From Skermanella aerolata KACC 11604 (GTDB taxonomy: Bacteria; Pseudomonadota; Alphaproteobacteria; Azospirillales; Azospirillaceae), in NCBI RefSeq assembly GCF_000936425.1, contig NZ_AVFK01000003.1:186001-250000 (forward strand): a stretch of 64,000 nt of DNA, in the 5' to 3' direction. The notes below the pieces were generated by a model. The model was given only the letters and a program-made list of their open reading frames with translations, made no database searches and had not been told where the DNA came from. Of the stretch, positions 35,830-43,452 are shown in pieces; within the stretch, counting starts at the first letter, position 1, and each line of letters begins with the position of its first letter. The translations under genes were made by a program, and so were the position numbers.

Positions 35830-37713
35830 ATGACCATCCGCGATCCGCTGCTGACCGCCACCGGCATCGCCAAGACCTTCGACCGCACGCGGGCGCTGGC
35901 CGGCGCGCATTTAGAATTGTTGCCGGGGGAGGTCCACGGCCTGCTCGGCGCCAACGGCGCCGGCAAATCGACGCTGTCCAAGGTGATCACCGGCCACGTC
36001 ATCCCGGACGAGGGCCAGTTGGTCTATCGCGGCCAGCCGCTCCGGCTGCGCTCGACCCGCGACGCGCTCGACCACGGCATCGCCATCGTGATGCAGGAAA
36101 CCAGCCTCGTCCCCGACCTGTCGGTGGCCGAGAACATCTTCCTGCCGGAACTCGGCCGCAAGGGTGCCGGCATCTCCTATGCCGGCCTCAACCGCAGGGG
36201 CGCCGAACTGCTGGCCACCCTCGGCCAGGAAGACGTCCTGCCGCTCGACATCAAGGTCCGGCATCTCTCCGCCGCCCAGCGCCAGCTTGTCGAGATCGCC
36301 AAGGCGCTCGGCGTCGGGGCCGAACTGATCATCTTCGACGAGCCGACCGCATCGCTCAGCCCGATCGAGGTCGACCGCCTGTTCGACATCATGACCCGTC
36401 TCCGAAGCGGTGGGACCGGCCTGATCTTCGTCTCCCACCGGCTGGAGGAAGTGTTCGAGATCACCGACCGCGTCACGATCATGCGGGAAGGCCGCACGGT
36501 GCTGGCCTCCCATCCGACCGGATCGCTGACTCAGGCGGAACTGATCCGCCACATGGTCGGCCGCGACCTCGGCGGCATCTATAACCGCGCGCCGACGACG
36601 GCGGGTAAACTAGCCGCCCCGGTCGCCCTGGAAGTAACCGGCCTGAAATCGCCGCCCCTGGTGCGCGACGTGTCCTTCGCGGTCCATGAAGGCGAAATCC
36701 TCGGCCTCGGCGGTCTGGTCGGCGCCGGGCGTTCGGAAACGGTGGAAGCGATCTTCGGCCTCCGCCCGCGCAGCGCCGGCACCATCACGGTCGGCGGCAA
36801 GATCGTCAACCCGAGGAAGCCGGCGCAGGCGGTGCGGGCCGGCATCGGCTTCGTCGCGGAGGACCGGCGCAGCCAGAACATCGTGCCCGACCTGTCGGTC
36901 AAGGAGAACCTGCTGCTGGCCCATCTCGGCGCGCATCGCGGCTTCGGCCTCGGCTACCGCAGCCGGGAGAAGGACATCGACCGCCTGCTGGCAAGCCTGG
37001 GCCTGCCGGCAGACCGGCTGCTCGACGCCAACATGCTGAACTTCTCCGGCGGGATGCAGCAGAAGATCATCATCGCCCGTTGGCTGCTGCTCAATCCCAA
37101 GGTGCTGATCCTGGACGAGCCGACCAAGGGCGTCGATATCGGGACGCGCCAGTCGATCTACCAGTTGCTGCGCGATGTTGCAGCCAAAGGCGTCGCGGTC
37201 GTTGTGGTGTCCTCCGACTTCGAGGAACTGATCGGACTGTCCGACCGCATCGTCGTCATCAGCGACGGCGCCAGCATCGCCGACTTGTCGGCGGACCTGC
37301 TGGACGAGGAAAAACTGACGCTGCTCGCGGCGCCTCGCACCTCGATGGCGCGCAATACGGAAATGCTGAGGAACCTCAGCACCGAGACCGGCGGGGCAGG
37401 GTTCTGGGCGCTGCTCGATCAAGACCGGATGATCTGCCTGAACCTCGTGGGCAATGCCGCCTCCGCCGATCCGGGGTTCGCCACCGGCGACGCCAAACCC
37501 TTCGCCGAGACCCGGATTCCAACCGCCCTGAAGAGTCGCGAACCGATCTTCGTCCCCGAGGCGGACGGCCAGCGCTCCACCATGCTGCTGCCGCTCCGCA
37601 CCGCGCGCGGCCACGACATGGGCTGGGTCGGCCTGACACTGCCCGCAAACGCACGCACACCGTCACCCGAAACCATCCGTGGGCGCGTCGAAGCGCTCGC
37701 TGCCTCACTGTGA
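35830..37713 (+). CDS. sugar ABC ATPase, RbsA type, with a GAF-like C-terminal extension
   Basis: The 627-residue protein holds two ABC domains. The first has Walker A GANGAGKST at about residue 40, LSAAQRQLVEIAK and IIFDEPTASLS; the second has the degenerate GLVGAGRSE, FSGGMQQKIIIAR and LILDEPTKGVD. RbsA proteins end near residue 500. Here about 122 further residues begin at MARNTEMLRNL (506), with GAGFWALLDQDRMICLNLVG, REPIFVPE and TMLLPLRTARGHDMGWVGLTLP. This pattern of strands and a small pocket resembles a GAF sensor domain. The addition is in frame with no sign of a sequencing artefact. It may couple import to a cytoplasmic signal. Confidence 0.9.
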   Translation: MTIRDPLLTATGIAKTFDRTRALAGAHLELLPGEVHGLLGANGAGKSTLSKVITGHVIPDEGQLVYRGQPLRLRSTRDALDHGIAIVMQETSLVPDLSVAENIFLPELGRKGAGISYAGLNRRGAELLATLGQEDVLPLDIKVRHLSAAQRQLVEIAKALGVGAELIIFDEPTASLSPIEVDRLFDIMTRLRSGGTGLIFVSHRLEEVFEITDRVTIMREGRTVLASHPTGSLTQAELIRHMVGRDLGGIYNRAPTTAGKLAAPVALEVTGLKSPPLVRDVSFAVHEGEILGLGGLVGAGRSETVEAIFGLRPRSAGTITVGGKIVNPRKPAQAVRAGIGFVAEDRRSQNIVPDLSVKENLLLAHLGAHRGFGLGYRSREKDIDRLLASLGLPADRLLDANMLNFSGGMQQKIIIARWLLLNPKVLILDEPTKGVDIGTRQSIYQLLRDVAAKGVAVVVVSSDFEELIGLSDRIVVISDGASIADLSADLLDEEKLTLLAAPRTSMARNTEMLRNLSTETGGAGFWALLDQDRMICLNLVGNAASADPGFATGDAKPFAETRIPTALKSREPIFVPEADGQRSTMLLPLRTARGHDMGWVGLTLPANARTPSPETIRGRVEALAASL

Positions 37714-37735
37714 CCTGCCCACTGGACCGGAGACC

Positions 37736-38716
37736 ATGACGCTGATGACCCAGACCGCCGGAGAACGCACCGCCGGCGCCTTCCGCAAGCTGACCGGACG
37801 GCTTGAAATTCGCATGCTCGTGCTGGCTATCGTCCTGGCCTGCGTCCTGTCGCTGCTGTCACCCTATTTCCTGACGCGATCCAACATCTTCAACATCCTC
37901 GACCAGTCGGTGGTAGTCGGGATCGTCGCCGTCGGCATGACCTTCGTGATCCTGACCGGCGGCATCGACCTGTCGGTCGGCTCCATCGCCGGGCTGACCG
38001 GCATCATCCTGGGGCTGGCGGTGCAGAACTATCCGCTGCCGGTCGCGATCACGCTCGCCGTGGCGTCGGGGGCGGGGATCGGGCTGATCTCCGGCCTGCT
38101 GATCGCGTATTTCAGTCTGGCGCCCTTCGTGGTGACGCTGGGCATGATGGCGATCGGGCGCAGCCTCGCCTACATCCTGTCCGGCCAGACCGCCATTTCC
38201 AACATCCCGTCGGGCATGTCGGACCTCGTCTATACCGACATCCTGGGCTTGCCGGCCAACGTCCTGCTGCTCTGCGTCCTCTACCTCGCGGCCTGGGGCT
38301 ACCTGACCTACACCAAGGGCGGCCGGACGATCTACGCGGTCGGCTCCAACAAGGAAGCGGCGCGCGCGGCGGGCCTGCCGGTCTTCTTCTACTCCGTGCT
38401 GCCCTATGTCGTGTCCGGGGCGCTCGCGGCGGTCGCCGTCACGATCTCGATCGCCCAGCTTCTCTCGGCCGACCCGCTGATGGGCAACGCGCTGGAACTG
38501 GACGCCATCGCCGCCGTCGTGATCGGCGGGGCCAGCCTGTTCGGCGGGCGCGGCTCGATCATCGGCACGCTGATCGGCGTGCTGATCATGGTCATGATCC
38601 GGAACGGCCTGAACCTGATCGGCGTGTCGCCCTTCTGGCAGGGCTCGGCGATCGGCTCGATCATCATCGCCGCCCTGCTGATCGAAAGCATCGTCAGCCG
38701 CCGGGTCGGCAGATAA
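37736..38716 (+). CDS. sugar ABC permease, RbsC type
   Basis: The 326-residue protein starts at MTLMTQTAGERTAG, 22 bp after the ATPase gene. It has about ten helices and the RbsC markers NILDQSVVVGIVAVGMTFVILTGGIDLSVGS, GLLIAYFSLAPFVVTLGMM and GGASLFGGRGSIIGTLIGVL. It forms the membrane channel for the operon's binding protein and ATPase. Confidence 0.93.
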   Translation: MTLMTQTAGERTAGAFRKLTGRLEIRMLVLAIVLACVLSLLSPYFLTRSNIFNILDQSVVVGIVAVGMTFVILTGGIDLSVGSIAGLTGIILGLAVQNYPLPVAITLAVASGAGIGLISGLLIAYFSLAPFVVTLGMMAIGRSLAYILSGQTAISNIPSGMSDLVYTDILGLPANVLLLCVLYLAAWGYLTYTKGGRTIYAVGSNKEAARAAGLPVFFYSVLPYVVSGALAAVAVTISIAQLLSADPLMGNALELDAIAAVVIGGASLFGGRGSIIGTLIGVLIMVMIRNGLNLIGVSPFWQGSAIGSIIIAALLIESIVSRRVGR

Positions 38717-38740
38717 CAAGGATTCAGGGGAGGAAAAACC

Positions 38741-40678
38741 ATGACCGCAGAACCGGTGGAAGCCATCAAGCTCTTCGGGACCGAAGAACCGTCCCCTCCC
38801 GCTCCGATCCTGCGGGCGGGCAGCCTGACGGCGGAGTTCGACGCCGGCAACCTCCGCCACATCCGCGTCGGCGGGGTGGAGGTTATCCGCGCAGTCTCCT
38901 TCATCGTCCGCGACCGCAACTGGGGCACCTACAACCCCGTCATCTCCGGCCTGACGACGGATGAAACCACCGACGGTTTCACGGTGCGCTACGAAGCGAC
39001 CACCGGCGACGACAGCCAAAGCTTCCGCTACCGTGCCGTCATCGAAGGCAGTGCGGATGGCCATCTCACCTTCCGCTGCGAAGGCGAAGCCGTCACCGAC
39101 TTCCTGACCAACCGCACCGGCTTCGTCGTCCTGCACTCGGCCGGCGTCGCCGGCCTGCCGGTCGAGATCGAGCATACCGGCGGCGAGAAGGTATCGGGCC
39201 AGTTCCCCGAACTGATCGACCCGGTCCAGCCCATGATGGACCTGCGGGCCCTGACCCACGAGGCCGCCCCCGGCCTCCGCGTCACCTGCCGGATGGAGGG
39301 CGACACCTTCGAGATGGAGGACCAGCGCAACTGGACCGACGCGTCCTACAAGACCTATGTCCGCCCGCTGGCTCTCCCCTGGCCGTATATGCTCGAAGCA
39401 GGCTCCAGGCTTGAGCAGGCGGTCACGCTGACCGTCACCGGCTCCGCCTCCGCCCAATCCGGGTCATCGGCTGGCGGCGTGACAGTGACGTTCGGTGACA
39501 CGCATGGACCGGCGCCGCAACTGGGCCTCGGCTACGATCCCGACGAAGCGGAGGCCGCGAAAGCAGCGGCGGAGACGCTGGCCCAAGTCAAGCCGCACCA
39601 CCTGATCTGCCACCACGACCCGCGCCGGGGCCACGACCGGAGCACGCTTGAAGCGGCAGCCACTCTCGCCCGGACGCTCGGTGCCGTGCCGTGGCTGGAA
39701 GCTGTCATCGTCGAAGTCGAGAACTTCGAGGCGGAAGTAGCAGCACTCGGCGACACCGCCGCAGAACTCGGCTCGCCGTTCGAAGTCGTGATGCTGTCTC
39801 CCGCATCCGACCTGAAATGCACGCTGCCCGGCAGCGTCTGGCCGCCGGCAGCGCCGGCAGACGCGCTGTTCCGAGCGGCGCGCAAAGCTTTCCCGGACGC
39901 CAGATTAGGCGGCGGCATGTTCAGCTACTTCACGGAGCTGAACCGCAAGCGCCCGCCGCTCCGCTACCTCGACCTCGTCGGCTTCACCACCTCGGCCTTG
40001 GTCCATGCCGGCGACGACATATCGGTGATGGAAGGGCTGGAATCCTTGCCCGCGATCACCGCCAGCGCCCGCGAGATTGCAGGCGGCCATCCGCTGGCGG
40101 TAGGGCCGAGCGCCATGGGCATGCGGATGAACCCCTACGGCGACGCGCCGATGGAGAACCCGCGCAACATCCGTCAAGCGATGAACCGCAACGACCCGCG
40201 CCAGCGCGGTCTGCTCGGCGCCGCCTGGACACTGGGCTACTACAGTCACATGGCACGCGGCGGCGCCTCGGCGGTAGCCTTCGGCGGGTTGACGGGACCG
40301 CACGGCATCGTCCACGCACGCCAAGGCTGGCCGCAGCCTTGGTACGACGACAACGGCGGCCTGTTCCCGGTCTTCCACGTCCTGCGCGGCCTTTCGGCCT
40401 TGTCAGGCCGGACCATGAAGGCGCTGGAGATCTCCGACCCCAGCGCCGTTCAGGGTATCGCGGTCGAAGCGGATGCCAGCACGGAACTGTGGCTGGCGAA
40501 CCTGACAGGCCGGGAGCAGACCGTCTCCCTGCCGCGACCGGCTCTGCAAACCGCCGTGCTCGATGCGGCATCGTTCGGCCAGGCGAGCCGCACCGCCGAT
40601 CTGCTCGACCGCATGACGTCCGAGGACTCATCCACATTGACGCTAGGCCCCTACTCGACCATCCATGTCCGTCTTTGA
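38741..40678 (+). CDS. apnL: D-apionate lactonase-like protein (ApnL family)
   Basis: The 645-residue cytoplasmic protein has three parts. The N-terminal beta-sandwich is at about 1-240 (LRAGSLTAEFDAGNLRHIRVGGVEVIRAVSF, VRDRNWGTYNP). A TIM-barrel-like middle at about 260-560 has HLICHHDPRRGHDRSTLE, MFSYFTELNRKRPP, FTTSALVHAGDD and VGPSAMGMRMNPYG. The C-terminal beta domain includes ELWLANLTGREQTVSLP. This N-barrel-C layout and the N-terminal wording fit the ApnL family, which opens D-apionolactone in apiose breakdown. It lies 24 bp after a ribose-type permease gene. Apiose is a plant cell-wall sugar of rhamnogalacturonan II, in keeping with the pectin theme. Assignment is by family memory. 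Confidence 0.6.
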   Translation: MTAEPVEAIKLFGTEEPSPPAPILRAGSLTAEFDAGNLRHIRVGGVEVIRAVSFIVRDRNWGTYNPVISGLTTDETTDGFTVRYEATTGDDSQSFRYRAVIEGSADGHLTFRCEGEAVTDFLTNRTGFVVLHSAGVAGLPVEIEHTGGEKVSGQFPELIDPVQPMMDLRALTHEAAPGLRVTCRMEGDTFEMEDQRNWTDASYKTYVRPLALPWPYMLEAGSRLEQAVTLTVTGSASAQSGSSAGGVTVTFGDTHGPAPQLGLGYDPDEAEAAKAAAETLAQVKPHHLICHHDPRRGHDRSTLEAAATLARTLGAVPWLEAVIVEVENFEAEVAALGDTAAELGSPFEVVMLSPASDLKCTLPGSVWPPAAPADALFRAARKAFPDARLGGGMFSYFTELNRKRPPLRYLDLVGFTTSALVHAGDDISVMEGLESLPAITASAREIAGGHPLAVGPSAMGMRMNPYGDAPMENPRNIRQAMNRNDPRQRGLLGAAWTLGYYSHMARGGASAVAFGGLTGPHGIVHARQGWPQPWYDDNGGLFPVFHVLRGLSALSGRTMKALEISDPSAVQGIAVEADASTELWLANLTGREQTVSLPRPALQTAVLDAASFGQASRTADLLDRMTSEDSSTLTLGPYSTIHVRL

Positions 40679-40708
40679 AGTGCCGATGAGCCGAGAAGGA
40701 GAGATCGA

Positions 40709-41182
40709 ATGACAAGTGTACCCGAAACGGACCGCGAGCTTGTCCTGACGCGGGACATCGACGCGCCGCGCGAGAAGCTGTTCAGGGCATGGACCCAGCC
40801 CGAACTCCTGAAGCAATGGTTCGCCCCGCTGCCCTTCACGACGCCGCACGCGGAACTGGACGTCCGACCGGGCGGCTCCAGCGTGATCGTCATGCGGGGT
40901 CCCGACGGGACCGACTACCCGAACCGGGGCGTCTACCTGGAGGTCGTCGAGAACGAGCGTCTCGTCACCACCGATGCCTTCACCAGCGCATGGCAGCCTT
41001 CGGAAAAGCCGTTCATGACCCTGATCCTGACCTTCGAGGACATCGGCGGCGGCAGGACGCGCTATACCGCGCGCGTCCGTCACTGGACCGTCGAAGACAG
41101 GGAGATGCACGAGAAGATGGGTTTCCACGAAGGCTGGGGAACCTGCGCCGACCAGTTGGCGGCCCTGGTTGCAAGGCTCTGA
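40709..41182 (+). CDS. SRPBCC (AHSA1-like) domain protein
   Basis: The 157-residue protein starts with ELVLTRDIDAPREKLFRAWTQPELLKQWFAPLPF, the classic opening of activator-of-Hsp90-like START/SRPBCC proteins. It closes with GWGTCADQLAALV. The fold makes a deep hydrophobic pocket, and most bacterial members have no known ligand. It lies 30 bp after the lactonase-like gene but is not obviously part of sugar use. Confidence 0.88.
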   Translation: MTSVPETDRELVLTRDIDAPREKLFRAWTQPELLKQWFAPLPFTTPHAELDVRPGGSSVIVMRGPDGTDYPNRGVYLEVVENERLVTTDAFTSAWQPSEKPFMTLILTFEDIGGGRTRYTARVRHWTVEDREMHEKMGFHEGWGTCADQLAALVARL

Positions 41183-41279
41183 CGCCGTTTCGAAGGCGGA
41201 ACTTCCGACGCCACATCGGGTTGCCCCCTGAACCGGAACGATCCGCTTCAGGATCAAGCTAGGAACGAGGTTCACAGCC

Positions 41280-42290
41280 ATGGCATCGCGCCCCGTAGTT
41301 TGTGTGACCGGCGCCTCAGCCGGTGTCGGCCGCGCCATAGCGCTGGCCTTTGCCGCAAAATGGGGGGCTGCGGTCGCCCTGATCGCCCGCTCCGCCGATG
41401 CCCTCGACGAAGTCCGGCGCGAAGTGGATCGGCTCGGCGGCCATGGCCTCGCGCTGCCGCTCGACGTCGCGGACGATGCGGCCGTCACAGCAGCCGCCGA
41501 TAGGATCGAACGCGAACTCGGCCCCATCGACGTCTGGGTCAACAACGCGATGGTCACCGTCTTCGGCCCCGCCGAAAGCCTCACGCCGGAGGAACTGCGG
41601 AGGGTTACCGACGTGACGTATCACGGCTCCGTCTTCGGCATCCAGGCGGCGCTCCGCCACATGAAGCCGCGCGACCATGGCACGATCATCCAGATTGGCT
41701 CGGCGCTGGCCTATCGCTCGATCCCGCTCCAGTCCGCCTATTGCGGGGCGAAGCATGCGATCATGGGTTTCCTGGACAGCGTGCGGTCCGAACTGATCCA
41801 TGACCGCTCCAATGTTCGGCTGAGCATGGCTCAACTTCCGGCGGTCAACACGCCGCAGTTCGACTGGGCACGCAGCCACATGCCGTACCGCGCCCAGCCG
41901 ATGGGCAAGATCTTCCAGCCGGAAGACATCGGCCGCGCCATCGTCCACATCGCGGAAAACCCGAAACGGGAATACTGGCTGGGCGGCCCGGCGATGGAGG
42001 CGATCCTCGGCAACTTCCTGGTTCCCCAGTTCGCCGACTATTACCTGGGCCGGACCGCCGTGGAAGGCCAGCAGACGCCGGAACGGGACGACCCGAACCG
42101 GCCCGACAACCTGTTCGAACCGGTCGAGGGCCGCCACAGGATGCGCGGCCGCTTCGGCCTGCCGCGCTACCATCTTCGCCTGACCTCCAGCGGCCCGACC
42201 GCGCGGCTCGCTACCGTCGCAGTCGGATCGGCGCTTGCCGTCGGACTTGGCATGCTGGCAGGAACCGCACTCGCTTCAAGGTCTCGCTGA
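41280..42290 (+). CDS. short-chain dehydrogenase with C-terminal membrane anchor
   Basis: The 336-residue SDR has the cofactor motif TGASAGVGRAIA, NNAMVTVFG in place of the usual NNAG, a catalytic Ser in IGSALAYRSIPLQ, and YCGAKHAI. A tail of about 80 residues ends in a hydrophobic stretch (TVAVGSALAVGLGMLAGTAL) that probably anchors it in the membrane. It is followed directly (1 bp apart) by an epoxide hydrolase gene, so the two may act on one lipophilic substrate. The substrate is unknown. Confidence 0.88.
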   Translation: MASRPVVCVTGASAGVGRAIALAFAAKWGAAVALIARSADALDEVRREVDRLGGHGLALPLDVADDAAVTAAADRIERELGPIDVWVNNAMVTVFGPAESLTPEELRRVTDVTYHGSVFGIQAALRHMKPRDHGTIIQIGSALAYRSIPLQSAYCGAKHAIMGFLDSVRSELIHDRSNVRLSMAQLPAVNTPQFDWARSHMPYRAQPMGKIFQPEDIGRAIVHIAENPKREYWLGGPAMEAILGNFLVPQFADYYLGRTAVEGQQTPERDDPNRPDNLFEPVEGRHRMRGRFGLPRYHLRLTSSGPTARLATVAVGSALAVGLGMLAGTALASRSR

Positions 42291-42291
42291 C

Positions 42292-43452
42292 ATGAGCATC
42301 ACGCCAAAGCCCTTCGCCCTTGCCGTCCCCGACCAGGAGATCGCCGACCTGCGCGACCGGCTCCGCCTGACCCGCTTTCCGGATCAGGCGCCCGGCGAGC
42401 CCTGGGCCTATGGGACCGATCTCGGCTGGATGCGGGACTTGGTCGCCTATTGGCGGGACGGCTTTGACTGGCGGGCGCAGGAGGCGCGGCTGAATGCGTT
42501 TCCGCAGTTCACGGCTCCCCTCAGCGGGATCGACGTCCACTTCCTCCACGTTCCCGGCAAAGGCGACAAGCCGCTTCCGCTGCTGCTGTCGCATGGCTGG
42601 CCGGGTTCGGTGTTCGAATTCCTGGACATCATCCCGCGCCTGACCGATCCGGCACGCTTCGGCGGCGATCCGGCCGATGCCTTCACAGTGGTAGCCCCGT
42701 CGCTTCCCGGGTTCGGCCTGTCGTTCAAGCCCGGTCAAGCCCGCTTCGGCGCCGAGGAAATCGCGGATTGCTTCGCCGAACTGATGACCGGCGTGCTCGG
42801 CTACGACCGCTTCGGCGCACAGGGCGGCGACTGGGGGTCGTTCATATCCTCCAGGCTGGCCTATGCGCACCCCGAACACGTCGCCGGTATTCATCTCAAC
42901 CTGATGCCGTTGCCGCGCGATCCGGCGGCCTTCGCCGATCCCAACGCCGAGGAGAAGCGCTATTTCGAAGAGATGGCCGTCTTCATGAAGGAGGAGACCG
43001 GCTACCAGTCGATCCAGGGTACGCGCCCGCAGACGCTGGCCTATGGGCTGACCGACTCCCCGGCTGGCCTCGCTGCCTGGATAGCCGAGAAGTTCCGGAT
43101 CTGGTCGGACTGCGGCGGCGACGTCGAGTCCGTCTTCACCAAGGACGAGCTGCTGGCCAATATCGGCCTGTATTGGTTCACCGGCGCCATCGGATCGTCG
43201 TTCTGGCCGTACTATTCGCGCATGCACCGGCCCTGGCCGATCCCGCCGGGCGGCACCGTGGACGTGCCGATGGGCTACTGCGAGTTCCCGCGCGAGATCC
43301 TCCGACCGCCGCGCTCCCTGGCGGAGCGCACCTACAAGGACATCCGGCGCTGGAGCGTGATGGACCATGGCGGCCATTTCGCCGCGATGGAGCATCCCGA
43401 CGAACTCGCCCATGAGGTCCGGGAGTTCTTCAGGCCTTTGCGGGCTGGATGA
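42292..43452 (+). CDS. epoxide hydrolase, alpha/beta-hydrolase fold with EHN domain
   Basis: The 386-residue protein starts at MSITPKPFALAVPDQEI. Its N-terminal EHN region reads LRDRLRLTRFPDQAPGEPWAYGTDLGWM. The oxyanion motif is HGWPGS (about 101-106), the nucleophile is Asp180 in GAQGGDWGS, and the catalytic His is in MDHGGHFAAMEHPD. These are the hallmarks of microsomal-type epoxide hydrolases, which turn epoxides into diols. It follows the membrane SDR gene and overlaps the end of the opposing PIG-L gene by 23 bp. Confidence 0.92.
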   Translation: MSITPKPFALAVPDQEIADLRDRLRLTRFPDQAPGEPWAYGTDLGWMRDLVAYWRDGFDWRAQEARLNAFPQFTAPLSGIDVHFLHVPGKGDKPLPLLLSHGWPGSVFEFLDIIPRLTDPARFGGDPADAFTVVAPSLPGFGLSFKPGQARFGAEEIADCFAELMTGVLGYDRFGAQGGDWGSFISSRLAYAHPEHVAGIHLNLMPLPRDPAAFADPNAEEKRYFEEMAVFMKEETGYQSIQGTRPQTLAYGLTDSPAGLAAWIAEKFRIWSDCGGDVESVFTKDELLANIGLYWFTGAIGSSFWPYYSRMHRPWPIPPGGTVDVPMGYCEFPREILRPPRSLAERTYKDIRRWSVMDHGGHFAAMEHPDELAHEVREFFRPLRAG

